The position numbers and the translations under genes are program-made. A DNA stretch of 64,000 nt from assembly GCF_018403245.1 (NCBI RefSeq), contig NZ_BOSH01000009.1:165254-229253 (forward strand), read 5' to 3'. The notes below the pieces were generated by a model that was not told the origin of the DNA, did no database searches, and was given only the letters and a program-made list of their open reading frames with translations. The DNA is from Paenibacillus sp. J2TS4. Its GTDB lineage: Bacteria; Bacillota; Bacilli; Paenibacillales; NBRC-103111. Of this stretch, positions 26,288-35,076 are shown one piece after another (position 1 is the stretch's first letter; every line of letters starts with the position of its first letter).

Positions 26288-27499
26288 CTACGATCCTCCA
26301 TGCACCTCCTCATTCCTGCTATATTCCGGTCTCATCGGCTCTTGTTCCCCGCCCGGGCGCTTAATATGAGCCTGGATATTCATCTTCAGATCAGCATGCC
26401 GGGCATAATAGCTCTGCCAATCCTTCTTTATGCCGGCAAAACGGTCAGGATAATACAATTCGGCTATTTCCCCCAGCTTGAACATATCTGCTCCGATCTT
26501 TAACGATTCATCGAAGGCTTGACGGACGATCTTCTCCACCTCGTCCTTCATCGATTGCTGCAATTGGACTATGTTGCCAGGATCGGTAATTTTCAGCTTA
26601 GAGTCCGAAGCCAGCAGATGGGCCTCCAATGCTATTTTTAGCTGAAAAACCAGTTCATCCTGCTTCCAGACCGGCTTCACTTGCGATTGACTGCTGATAA
26701 TATCCAACGTAATGGCTTTTCCGTCCGACGGAGAGGATACTTTGAGGACAGCGGATTTCATCCGATTCATTATCCATAAAGCACCTTGGGTCTGCTCCTC
26801 ATTGAATTTTCCTATCAGCCGATAGTCCTTGAACAGGGCCGCTCCCTTCGTTCCTACCCAATGGCCGGTCTGATTTTTCTCACTGGCCATTATTTCCTCG
26901 TCCACCCGCAGTAATCCGATAGTCAAATCTCCACCGTAGGGATGGACACTCATTAGGTCGCGAAGAGTGGTGTTTAACGTTGTTCGTGTTCTGGCAAACT
27001 CTCTCAACACTTCACTTGGAAAGCGCTCGAAAACTGCGGACATCCGCGGAACATTTTCGGCTTCTCCTTCCGAGACGAATAAATAGGTTTTTAATTGCTG
27101 ATAGGGCATGCGGCCGACAAATTCCAGTAGCGGCAGGATTCCTTTCTTCGCATACTCACTGCTAATGACAATGACCCGGTTGTTCCCCCAATTCAACTCT
27201 CGGGGCAAATCATTTTGAATTCTTTTGACCGCCTCGGCAATCGTGTTGCCCTCCTTGGTTACATGAGTGTAGGGGTTTCCTTCGCTGGATACCCCGCCTG
27301 CCTGTCCTTGCACCAGCCGATTAGGAAGCGGGAAGCCTAGCGATACCTTGACCCGGCCTTCCCCCGCATCGTCCACATACATCGCCGTCACGAAGGCTCT
27401 GTCATTGATTTCGATGCGCGACCAACAGCCTGCAGTCAGCAATGAGCACGCTGCTATCATGAAAGCCAAACGTAGGATCCTGATAAGAGGACGGTTCAT
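26288..27499 (-). CDS. Germinant receptor C subunit (GerAC family lipoprotein)
   Basis: 403 residues. A lipoprotein signal peptide ends in LLTAGCWSRIEINDRAF, with the lipid-modified Cys. The body matches the Ger(x)C family, including FVTAMYVDDAGEGRVKVSLG, NWGNNRVIVISSEYAKKGIL and the C-terminal IVRQAFDESLKIGADMFKLG. GerC subunits are displayed on the outer face of the spore inner membrane and are needed for receptor function. Its ATG lies two bases after the gerA stop, so they are translationally coupled. The order A-C-small-B differs from the A-B-C order of the classic B. subtilis gerA operon. Confidence 0.95.
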   Translation of the reverse strand: MNRPLIRILRLAFMIAACSLLTAGCWSRIEINDRAFVTAMYVDDAGEGRVKVSLGFPLPNRLVQGQAGGVSSEGNPYTHVTKEGNTIAEAVKRIQNDLPRELNWGNNRVIVISSEYAKKGILPLLEFVGRMPYQQLKTYLFVSEGEAENVPRMSAVFERFPSEVLREFARTRTTLNTTLRDLMSVHPYGGDLTIGLLRVDEEIMASEKNQTGHWVGTKGAALFKDYRLIGKFNEEQTQGALWIMNRMKSAVLKVSSPSDGKAITLDIISSQSQVKPVWKQDELVFQLKIALEAHLLASDSKLKITDPGNIVQLQQSMKDEVEKIVRQAFDESLKIGADMFKLGEIAELYYPDRFAGIKKDWQSYYARHADLKMNIQAHIKRPGGEQEPMRPEYSRNEEVHGGS

Positions 27500-27501
27500 A
27501 A

Positions 27502-29109
27502 CTAATCCTCCTCCTGCCGTTTCATGCGATCGACATATTGAAGCCGCTGTTTATTGGCATCTGTAGCGTAATAATAGGGTCTGCTCCTCATCCGCCACCA
27601 AGGGGCTCTAATAAATACATCGGACATATCGTGGGTGTGCATTGGAGCTATAGGTGATAAATACGGAGTGCCAAAGGAGCGCAAAGTAGTCAAATGCAAA
27701 TAAATCAGCATCAATCCACAGACGACTCCAAACAAACCGAGAGTGCTGGCCAGAATCATAATAGGAAACCGGAGAAAACGAAGCGTTAAGCCAAGATCAA
27801 AATGGGGGATGACGAACGAAGCGACCCCGGTTAATGAAACGATGATGACCATCGGGGCAGAGACAATGCCTGCTTGCACGGCTGCTTGACCAATGACTAG
27901 TCCACCGAGTATCGATACCGCTTGACCAATAGGCTTAGGAATGCGCAGGCCGGCCTCTCTCAAGCCTTCGAACGTTAATTCCATCAGGAAAGCCTCCACT
28001 ACCGCCGGAAAAGGAACGGCTTCTCTGGCCGCCGCCACACTGACGAGCAGATTGGAAGGCAGCGTCTCCGGATGGAAGGTTGTGATGGCGATATACAATG
28101 AAGGCAGAAGGAGCGAGGCAATCATCAGTATGTAGCGAATCCAACGAATCCAACTGGCGGCATAAAACCGCTGGTAATAATCTTCCGCCGATTGCAGCAG
28201 CGCAAACAGGGTTACGGGGGCGATAAGCGGGTTCGGAGTGCCGTCTACGAATATGACTACCCGGCCTTCCAGCAGAGCGGCGGCGGCAGTGTCCGGCCTT
28301 TCCGTGTATTGAAGCTGAGGAAAAGGAGAAGAGGGACTGTCTTCCAAAAATTCCTCGATATAGCTCGTATCGAGGACTCCGTCGATGACGATGCGGGACA
28401 GCCTTGTCCTCACTTCATCCACCAGCTGTTGTGTACAGATTCCTTCGAGGTAGCTGATGACGACATCCGTTTGGGTATGGCTGCCAATTTGATAATGCTC
28501 CATTTTTAAAAAGGGACTCTTGATCCTGCGTCTCATTAGGCTCAGATTAGTTTCCAGATGCTCAACGAATCCTTCTCGCGGTCCGCGTATGACCGTCTCG
28601 TTCTTAGCCTCCTCTATGGGCCTTTTCTCCACTAAAATGTATGGAAAGGAGGCCATCCTCTCTTCCCCGTCAATCAATAAAAGAATGTTCCCTTCAAGAA
28701 CAGCATTAAGACTTTCCTTTAATTGGAAAATCGTAGAATAAGATGCGGACGGCAGCTGAGTATTCTCGAAGATCCGCTCCGTTAATGAATTGCCGCCGCC
28801 AGGAGGTGAAGTGAGCGGCTGCAGAACATACTGCTGAAACATTTCAAAATCGACCATGCCCCGCAAATAGATACAGACGCAGGGGCGATTATCCGGCATA
28901 GCTGTAAAAGAATGAAACATCGCATCAAAACAGCGATCAAGCCTTTCGTGAAACCAGAGCAATCTGGGCTTCAGGGCGGAGCCGAGACCTTGAGGCTCAT
29001 CTATCCCCTGCATTCCTATCCAGTCCCTTTTCGGAATGATTGGAGACATTCTTTCCGGCTTGAGCGGAGAACTGAACAACTTCCTGTTCCTTCGGAATAA
29101 TCTTCGCAT
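27502..29109 (-). CDS. Germinant receptor A subunit (GerAA family)
   Basis: 535 residues. A large N-terminal soluble domain (about 50-320) with CVCIYLRGMVDFEMF, LLIDGEERMASFPYILVEKR and EGRVVIFVDGTPNPLIAPVT is followed by about five membrane helices and a basic tail. The family motif AFLMELTFEGLREAGLRIPK is present. GerA subunits are thought to form ligand-gated channels that start germination. First gene of the operon; a sigma-G-like promoter lies 45-75 bases upstream. Start ATG at 29109 follows GGAGAGGAAGTGC. Confidence 0.95.
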   Translation of the reverse strand: MRRLFRRNRKLFSSPLKPERMSPIIPKRDWIGMQGIDEPQGLGSALKPRLLWFHERLDRCFDAMFHSFTAMPDNRPCVCIYLRGMVDFEMFQQYVLQPLTSPPGGGNSLTERIFENTQLPSASYSTIFQLKESLNAVLEGNILLLIDGEERMASFPYILVEKRPIEEAKNETVIRGPREGFVEHLETNLSLMRRRIKSPFLKMEHYQIGSHTQTDVVISYLEGICTQQLVDEVRTRLSRIVIDGVLDTSYIEEFLEDSPSSPFPQLQYTERPDTAAAALLEGRVVIFVDGTPNPLIAPVTLFALLQSAEDYYQRFYAASWIRWIRYILMIASLLLPSLYIAITTFHPETLPSNLLVSVAAAREAVPFPAVVEAFLMELTFEGLREAGLRIPKPIGQAVSILGGLVIGQAAVQAGIVSAPMVIIVSLTGVASFVIPHFDLGLTLRFLRFPIMILASTLGLFGVVCGLMLIYLHLTTLRSFGTPYLSPIAPMHTHDMSDVFIRAPWWRMRSRPYYYATDANKQRLQYVDRMKRQEED

Positions 29110-29153
29110 TGCACTTCCTCTCCTATAGATCCATAGTCATTCTTTTGTTTATC

Positions 29154-29184
29154 TACTATGGTGCTTACGGAGCGCTTTTATTCA
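29154..29184 (-). promoter_or_regulatory. Sigma-G-like promoter of the ger operon
   Basis: On the minus strand TGAATA (29184-29179), 18-base spacer, CATAGTA (29160-29154). The consensus for forespore sigma-G is TGAATA and CATACTA with 17-18 bases between. This fits the expected forespore expression of germinant receptors. Confidence 0.75.
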
Positions 29185-29245
29185 CCGAGAATCATAGGAA
29201 CTTCCAGCCTTTCAAGCGGGCCCGGAAGCCCGCCGGCGCGCAATA

Positions 29246-29282
29246 AACAAGCCGGGGCCTGCTATCAAAAGCAAACCCCGGC
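29246..29282 (-). terminator. Terminator after the PAS/AAA/Fis regulator
   Basis: GCCGGGG (29251-29257) pairs with CCCCGGC (29276-29282) around an inner GCT/AGC pair. On the minus strand it is followed by TTGTTTATT. It lies 56 bases after the regulator stop. Confidence 0.75.
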
Positions 29283-29337
29283 CCATTTTTTATATGGCAG
29301 ATGAGGAAATTATTTCATCTCATCTATGAAGCTGAAC

Positions 29338-30627
29338 CTATTCCAATCCGTATTGCTTCAGTTTATAGTAAAGAGCGCCTCGGGAAATGCGCAGCATGCG
29401 CGCCGCCTTCGCCTTGTTTCCATTCGTTCGCTCGAGCGTCTCGGCAATGCGGGCCCGCTCCCATTCCCCGGAGTGGACGCTGAGCGGGAGATCCGGCTCC
29501 GTCAGCTCATTCAAAGTCGTCAAGCGGGCGTACTCCGGCAGTTGGGCGGAAGTGACCGTACCGGTTCCGCTTGCTGCGGCCGCGGCGTATTCCATCGCAT
29601 TCCTCAACTGCGACAGGTTGCCCGGCCAATCGAAGGCCAACACCGCCGCCAACGCGTCCGGTGCAAGCTGCGGCCCGGTCATGCCTGCCTCGGAGGTCGC
29701 CTGATCCAGGAATAGCCTGCACAGCTCCGGCAGGTCCTGCTTCCGTTCGCGCAGCGGCGGGACCGTATAGAGCTGAAAGGCGTACCGCAAAGACGGCAGC
29801 AAGCGGCCCTCCTCCCCCCTGGCGGCTGCCGGCCCGACGGAGCCGCAGATTCTGCACTGCAGCGGAACGGTGGCCGTCCCGCCCAGCCGCTCGAAGCGGG
29901 ACGTGCGCAGCATTCCCGCCAGCTTCTCCTGCATCGACGGAGGCAGCGCATCGATGTCTTTCAGATAGAGAGTGCCTTCCGCAGCCAGATCCAGCTTCCC
30001 CGGCCGTTCCTCTCCTCCCTGATAGCCGAACAATTCCGCCTCCAGCATTCCTTCCGGAACGGTGCTGCAGCTGACCATCACGAACCGGCCGGAGCGCCCG
30101 GCGCTTCGGTGCAGCCATTCGGCCATCGATGTGCGGCCGGCCCCCCCCTCGCCGCCAAGCAGCAGCGGTTGGCCCAGGGAGTAAACAGTCTCCACCCGCT
30201 GCAGCAGCTCGGCGGGAAAGACCGCGGGCAGCAGCGGCTGGCCTTCCGGATGATGATACATTTCAGCGCTTAATTTCACATAGGACGATACGTCCCGTTC
30301 GATGGACAAGGCACCAATCGTCTTCCCCGCCGCATCCGTGATCGGAGCCGCATTGATCATGACATGCATGCCCGGGCGCGGCTCGTGATAGACCTGGTAC
30401 ACGGCGCTGCCGCTCTCCATAACCTGAAAGAGCATGATCGATTCCCTCTGAAAAAAATCTCCTATCTTACGACCGATAATAGCGGAGCCGTTGATTCCAT
30501 ACGTTTCTTCCGCGACTCGATTCCAATACTGTACCGTCCCCTCGTTGTCAATGACGGTAACGGCGTCATTCATTGCGCCAAGCAGGCCGCCCAGCACGGC
30601 TTCCATTACTTCAGACCGGCTCATCAT
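29338..30627 (-). CDS. PAS - degenerate AAA+ - Fis-type regulator of proline catabolism
   Basis: 429 residues. A PAS domain (about 10-120, DAVTVIDNEGTVQYWNRVAE) is followed by an AAA+ region like that of sigma-54 activators (about 145-360) and a C-terminal Fis-type HTH (ERTNGNKAKAARMLRISRGA). The AAA+ core is altered. Walker A reads GGEGGAGRTS, with Arg for the Lys. Walker B reads GTLYLKDI instead of LFLDEI. The GAFTGA loop that touches sigma-54 is absent (FGYQGGEERPGKL). It is therefore unlikely to be a sigma-54 activator. It is divergent from proline dehydrogenase and P5C dehydrogenase, so it probably senses proline or a related signal and controls them from the palindromes in the shared spacer. 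Confidence 0.88.
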   Translation of the reverse strand: MMSRSEVMEAVLGGLLGAMNDAVTVIDNEGTVQYWNRVAEETYGINGSAIIGRKIGDFFQRESIMLFQVMESGSAVYQVYHEPRPGMHVMINAAPITDAAGKTIGALSIERDVSSYVKLSAEMYHHPEGQPLLPAVFPAELLQRVETVYSLGQPLLLGGEGGAGRTSMAEWLHRSAGRSGRFVMVSCSTVPEGMLEAELFGYQGGEERPGKLDLAAEGTLYLKDIDALPPSMQEKLAGMLRTSRFERLGGTATVPLQCRICGSVGPAAARGEEGRLLPSLRYAFQLYTVPPLRERKQDLPELCRLFLDQATSEAGMTGPQLAPDALAAVLAFDWPGNLSQLRNAMEYAAAAASGTGTVTSAQLPEYARLTTLNELTEPDLPLSVHSGEWERARIAETLERTNGNKAKAARMLRISRGALYYKLKQYGLE

Positions 30628-30768
30628 TCATCTCCAAGCAATCCATTTTTCTTAGATTATGGCAAAACCTCAATCAGATTGCAATGAGGAAACCTTCATA
30701 CCCGGAACACACCTGGGCCCCCGTACAATTTTGCAATCCTAAAAAAGAATGTGTTTACATTTCCAATA

Positions 30769-30794
30769 ATTTATGATTATATTTAATCATAAAT
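30769..30794. promoter_or_regulatory. Palindrome upstream of the proline catabolic genes
   Basis: ATTTATGATT (30769-30778), six bases, AATCATAAAT (30785-30794): perfect 10-base arms. It lies about 75 bases before the proline dehydrogenase start and overlaps the likely -35 region. A candidate activator site for the adjacent Fis-type regulator. Confidence 0.6.
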
Positions 30795-30802
30795 AGATAA
30801 TA

Positions 30803-30819
30803 TGTCTAATTTTTAGACA
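30803..30819. promoter_or_regulatory. Second palindrome upstream of the proline catabolic genes
   Basis: TGTCTAA (30803-30809), TTT, TTAGACA (30813-30819): perfect 7-base arms. It lies 34 bases before the start codon and just downstream of a possible -10 (GATAAT, 30796-30801). Confidence 0.6.
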
Positions 30820-30853
30820 CTTTTGTTCAACGAGAAGAAGGGAAGATGCGCGG

Positions 30854-31774
30854 ATGGAAAGCTTATTGAGAAATGGGTTGTTATTTCTGTCTAAGAATCA
30901 CGTAGCCAATCGTGCCGCGAAGAAGTACGGCCTGCGCTTCGGCGCCCGCCGCTTCGTCGCCGGCGAGCAGATTGAGGATGCCATCGCAGCGGTCCGGGAG
31001 CTCAACGAAGCCGGCATTGAGGCGACACTGGATCATTTGGGCGAGTTCATTCTTACAGAGGAAGAGGCGCTGGAATCGACTCAATTCTGCATACGCACAC
31101 TGCAGGATATTGAGAAGAGCGGCGTTCGTTCGAATCTCTCCCTCAAGATGACCCAGCTCGGACTGGACCTGTCCCGGGAGCTGTGCATGCGCAATATGCG
31201 GGCCATCCTGGACACGGCCGCCGCCTGCGGCAACTTCGTGCGCATCGATATGGAGGATTACGCTCATAATGAAGCCTCCATCGATATTTTCTGCGAGCTG
31301 CGCGAGGAATACGGCGACACGGTCGGTCTCGTCATTCAGGCTTACCTGTACAAGAGCGCGGACGATATCGACAAGCTTCACCGGTTCCGGCCGAATCTCC
31401 GGCTTGTGAAAGGCGCCTACAAGGAATCGCCGGAAGTCGCCTATCCGAATAAAGAAGACGTTGACCGCAATTTCATCCGTATCATCGAGCAGCATCTCAA
31501 CAATGGCGACTATGCCGCCATTGCCACCCATGACGAACTTATCATCCAGCATGTCAAGCGATTCGTGAACGAGCACAATATCCCGCGCAGCCAGTTTGAA
31601 TTCCAGATGCTCTACGGCATTCGGACCCAGGCGCAGAGAGATCTGGCTAATGAAGGATTCAAGATGAGGGTATACGTTCCCTTCGGCAATGATTGGTACG
31701 GTTACTTCATGCGCCGCTTGGCGGAACGGCCGGCGAACGTAGGATTTGTGCTGAAGTCTCTCTTCAAGTCGTAG
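30854..31774 (+). CDS. Proline dehydrogenase (monofunctional)
   Basis: 306 residues. It oxidises proline to pyrroline-5-carboxylate with FAD and passes electrons to the respiratory chain. Family motifs: DHLGEF, NLSLKMTQLGLDLS, IDMEDYAH, VIQAYLYKS, LRLVKGAYKE, ATHDELII, FEFQMLYGIR and the substrate-binding end RVYVPFGNDWYGYFMRRLAE. Length fits the short PutB/FadM-type bacillal enzyme, not bifunctional PutA. ATG at 30854. The next gene, P5C dehydrogenase, starts 37 bases downstream, forming the two-step route from proline to glutamate. Confidence 0.96.
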   Translation: MESLLRNGLLFLSKNHVANRAAKKYGLRFGARRFVAGEQIEDAIAAVRELNEAGIEATLDHLGEFILTEEEALESTQFCIRTLQDIEKSGVRSNLSLKMTQLGLDLSRELCMRNMRAILDTAAACGNFVRIDMEDYAHNEASIDIFCELREEYGDTVGLVIQAYLYKSADDIDKLHRFRPNLRLVKGAYKESPEVAYPNKEDVDRNFIRIIEQHLNNGDYAAIATHDELIIQHVKRFVNEHNIPRSQFEFQMLYGIRTQAQRDLANEGFKMRVYVPFGNDWYGYFMRRLAERPANVGFVLKSLFKS

Positions 31775-31810
31775 GATTTATTTAATATTCATATATCGGA
31801 GGGATTTACT

Positions 31811-33355
31811 ATGACAATGGTCGAATACCGCAATGAACCGTTTACCGATTTCAAGCAGGAGCATAACCGCCAGGCGATGCTTGCCGCGCTGGAGCGCGTC
31901 CGTGCCCAATTGGGCCGCACATATCCGCTTCGTATCAACGGCCGGGAGATCATGACCGACAGACGCCTCGCATCCATTAATCCCGGACAGGTCAAGCAAA
32001 TCGTCGGCTATGTCGCCCAGGCCGACGCCCATCTGGCCAATCAAGCGATTGCCGCGGCGGATGCCGCCTTCCGGGATTGGCAGCATGTCGACCCCGAAGT
32101 TCGGGCGGGCTATTTATTCAAAGCTGCCGCCATCATCCGCCGGCGCAAATTCGATTTCTCCGCCTGGCTTGTATATGAGGTCGGCAAGAATTGGGCCGAA
32201 GCGGATGCCGATGTCGCCGAGGCGATCGACTTCCTTGAGTTCTATGGCCGGGAAATGATCCGCCTCGCACAGCCGCAGCCGTTGACTCCGCTCCCGGGCG
32301 AAGACAACCGGCTGACGTACATCCCGCTGGGCGTCGGCGTCGTCATACCGCCATGGAACTTCCCGCTCGCCATCATGGCCGGCATGACATGCGCCGCCCT
32401 CGTCGCCGGGAATACGGTCGTGCTCAAGCCGGCATCGACATCGCCTGTCATCGCGGCCCAATTCTTCGAGCTGATGGAAGAGGCCGGGCTGCCGGCCGGC
32501 GTGCTGAACTTCGTTCCCGGCTCCGGCGGAGAGATTGGCGATCTGCTCGTAGATCATCCGCGCACCCGCTTCGTCTCGTTTACGGGCTCCCGCGATGTCG
32601 GAGTGCGGATTAACGAGCGGATCGCACGCCCCGCGGGACAGATCTGGATCAAGCGCCTGATCGCCGAGATGGGCGGCAAGGATGGCATTGTCGTGGACAG
32701 CAGCGCCGATCCTGAGGAAGCCGCGGAAGCGATCGTCACATCCGCCTTCGGCTTCCAGGGCCAGAAATGCTCCGCCGGCTCCCGCGCCATCATTCATCAG
32801 GATTTGTATGAAGAAGTGCTGGGGCATATCATCGAGAAGACGAAGCAGCTGACCGTCGGCCTGCCGGAAGAGAACCATCCAATCGGGCCGGTTATCGATG
32901 AGAGCGCCTACAACAAGATCCGGGAATATATGGATATTGGAGCGGCGGAAGGGCATCTGGTCGTTGGAGGAGATATTGCGGAGGGCGACGGCTACTATTT
33001 GCAGCCGACCGTAATCGCGGATGTGCTTCCGGAGGCCCGCATCATGCAGGAGGAAATTTTCGGTCCGGTGCTTGCCGTCTGCAAGGCGGGCGATTTCAAG
33101 CAGGCGATCGATATATTCAACAATACCGAATACGGCCTGACCGGATCGGTTTTCAGCCGCAACCGCGAGCACCTGGAATACGCCCGCCGTCATATGCATT
33201 GCGGTAATCTATACTTCAACCGCAAATGCACCGGCGCGCTCGTCGGCGTGCATCCGTTCGGCGGATTCAATATGTCCGGCACTGACTCCAAAGCGGGCGG
33301 GCGCGATTATCTGCTCTTGTTCACCCAAGCGAAGCTTGTATCGGAGAAATGGTAA
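31811..33355 (+). CDS. pruA: L-glutamate gamma-semialdehyde (P5C) dehydrogenase
   Basis: 514 residues. It oxidises glutamate semialdehyde to glutamate with NAD. ALDH motifs: IPPWNFPLAIMAGMTCAALV, the Rossmann part FTGSRDVGVRINERIARP, the catalytic Glu in RLIAEMGGKDGIVVDSSAD and the catalytic Cys in FGFQGQKCSAGSRAI. The C-terminus KCTGALVGVHPFGGFNMSGT is typical of RocA/PruA. ATG at 31811 follows GGAGGGATTTACT. Second gene of the proline operon, ending at a strong terminator. Confidence 0.97.
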   Translation: MTMVEYRNEPFTDFKQEHNRQAMLAALERVRAQLGRTYPLRINGREIMTDRRLASINPGQVKQIVGYVAQADAHLANQAIAAADAAFRDWQHVDPEVRAGYLFKAAAIIRRRKFDFSAWLVYEVGKNWAEADADVAEAIDFLEFYGREMIRLAQPQPLTPLPGEDNRLTYIPLGVGVVIPPWNFPLAIMAGMTCAALVAGNTVVLKPASTSPVIAAQFFELMEEAGLPAGVLNFVPGSGGEIGDLLVDHPRTRFVSFTGSRDVGVRINERIARPAGQIWIKRLIAEMGGKDGIVVDSSADPEEAAEAIVTSAFGFQGQKCSAGSRAIIHQDLYEEVLGHIIEKTKQLTVGLPEENHPIGPVIDESAYNKIREYMDIGAAEGHLVVGGDIAEGDGYYLQPTVIADVLPEARIMQEEIFGPVLAVCKAGDFKQAIDIFNNTEYGLTGSVFSRNREHLEYARRHMHCGNLYFNRKCTGALVGVHPFGGFNMSGTDSKAGGRDYLLLFTQAKLVSEKW

Positions 33356-33380
33356 TATAGCCCAAAGATTCGAAAAGAAG

Positions 33381-33427
33381 AGCCCCCGGAACAAAGGCTG
33401 ATTAAGCCTCTGTCCGGGGGTTTTGTC
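33381..33427. terminator. Terminator between pruA and glpK
   Basis: CCCCCGGA (33383-33390) pairs with TCCGGGGG (33413-33420) around an inner AGGCT/AGCCT stem, followed by TTTTGT. It lies between converging genes. Confidence 0.9.
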
Positions 33428-33479
33428 TCCGTTCCCTTGGTCGTGCTTTTCTTATCATCGTGGTTGTAAAAATTACCCG

Positions 33480-34958
33480 TCAGCCGATCTGGTAGGCAAC
33501 CGCCTTCTTCCAGCCGGCAAATTTGGCCTGCCGTTCTTCTTCTCCCATCTTGGGAACGAAATGTCCGTCTTCGGCGCAAATCGTTTTCAATTCCTCTTTA
33601 TCCTTCCACATTCCAACGGCAAGACCGGCCAGGAATGCGGCTCCCAACGCCGTAGTCTCCTGCACTTTCGGCCGCACTACCTCCGTTCCGATAATATCCG
33701 CCTGAAATTGCATCAGGAAGTTATTCTGAACCGCACCGCCATCCACCTTAAGCTGCTGCAGGCTGATGCCGGATTCCTCTTCCATGACATTCAGAACTTC
33801 CGCAGACTGATAAGCAATGGCTTCCAGCGCCGCACGAATCAGATGCGCTCTCTCCGTTCCCCGGCTTAACCCCGTAATCATTCCCCTGGCATGTGGATTC
33901 CAGTAGGGGGTCCCCAGACCGGTGAAGGCCGGTACGAAATAGACGCCGTTCGTATCCGGAACGGACAATGCCGCTTGCTCACTGTCGGAGGCCCGTTCGA
34001 CGATTCCCAGACCGTCACGCAGCCATTGAATGACCGCTCCGGCCGTGAACACGCTTCCTTCCAGCGCATATTCTATTTGCCCGTCGATTTCCCAAGCCAC
34101 GGTAGTGAGCAGACCCTTGCGGGAAGCTATAGGCTTGGAACCGGTATTCATAAGCATAAAGCAACCGGTTCCGTAAGTATTCTTGGCCATCCCTGCGGAA
34201 TAACACGCCTGCCCGAACAGCGCCGCCTGCTGGTCGCCCGCCGCTCCCGCAATAGGAATGTCCATCCCGGCTCCAAGCAGCGAAGTATAGCCGTACACCT
34301 CGCTGGATGATTTTACTTCGGGCAGCATGCTGCGCGGAATAGACAGGCGCTGCAAGATATCATCATCCCAATCCCGCTTGTGAATATTGAACAGCAGCGT
34401 CCGGGATGCATTCGTAATGTCCGTGACATGCACCTTGCCCCCCGTCAAATTCCAGATGAGCCAGCTGTCGATCGTACCGAACAAGGCTTGGCCTGCTTCA
34501 GCCTTCTCCCGGATGTGCGGATGATTCATCAGCAGCCACTGCAGCTTGGTACCCGAGAAGTACGGATCGGTCACAAGCCCCGTCTTCTGGCGGATTTTCT
34601 CCTCCCAGCCGTCCGCTTTCAACTGATCGCACAGATCTGCCGTCCTCCGGCATTGCCAGACGATGGCCCGATGTAAAGGCTTCCCGGTTTCCCGATCCCA
34701 AACGACGGTTGTCTCCCGTTGGTTCGTAATCCCGATTCCGGCAATGTCTTCCGCCTTCACATGAGTGGCGGCCTCCCGCATGACCTCCATCTGCACCCGC
34801 CATATTTCTTCCGCATCATGCTCGACCCAGCCCGTCTGCGGAAAATGCTGGGTAAACTCCTTCTGAGCCATGGCCACCCCTTGCCCCGAACGGTCAAAGA
34901 GAATAGCCCTGCAGCTTGTCGTCCCCTGATCCAGCGCTAGAATATATTGTTTCGGCAT
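33480..34958 (-). CDS. glpK: Glycerol kinase
   Basis: 492 residues. It phosphorylates glycerol to glycerol-3-phosphate. FGGY-kinase motifs: ILALDQGTTSCRAILFD, GITNQRETTVVWDRETGKPL, and the C-terminal GLSRGTERAHLIRAALEAIA and LKVDGGAVQNNFLMQF. Length is standard. It follows glpD on the same strand after 118 bases. A hairpin (GGGCTGGC/GCCAGCCC) in that gap could lower expression relative to glpD. The usual glpF facilitator gene is not in the window. Confidence 0.97.
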   Translation of the reverse strand: MPKQYILALDQGTTSCRAILFDRSGQGVAMAQKEFTQHFPQTGWVEHDAEEIWRVQMEVMREAATHVKAEDIAGIGITNQRETTVVWDRETGKPLHRAIVWQCRRTADLCDQLKADGWEEKIRQKTGLVTDPYFSGTKLQWLLMNHPHIREKAEAGQALFGTIDSWLIWNLTGGKVHVTDITNASRTLLFNIHKRDWDDDILQRLSIPRSMLPEVKSSSEVYGYTSLLGAGMDIPIAGAAGDQQAALFGQACYSAGMAKNTYGTGCFMLMNTGSKPIASRKGLLTTVAWEIDGQIEYALEGSVFTAGAVIQWLRDGLGIVERASDSEQAALSVPDTNGVYFVPAFTGLGTPYWNPHARGMITGLSRGTERAHLIRAALEAIAYQSAEVLNVMEEESGISLQQLKVDGGAVQNNFLMQFQADIIGTEVVRPKVQETTALGAAFLAGLAVGMWKDKEELKTICAEDGHFVPKMGEEERQAKFAGWKKAVAYQIG

Positions 34959-35076
34959 TGTACCCCTCCCGCTTTCGAAAAAAAGATCATGAATTCCTAT
35001 AGACCCATTCTACCATACTTCAAGCCGGTCAAGGGCTGGCAAACCTTGCAGCCAGCCCCGTCCACGCCTCTTATTG

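Noticed and set aside
29507..30118. Long alternative frames within the PAS/AAA/Fis gene
   Set aside because: They are shadows of a GC-rich coding region. The PAS, AAA-like and Fis motifs all lie in the frame that I annotated.
30628..30853. Sigma-54 (-24/-12) promoter for the proline operon
   Set aside because: TGGCA and TTGCA words occur, but their GG-to-GC spacing is about 17-20 bases instead of 10, and the regulator lacks GAFTGA.
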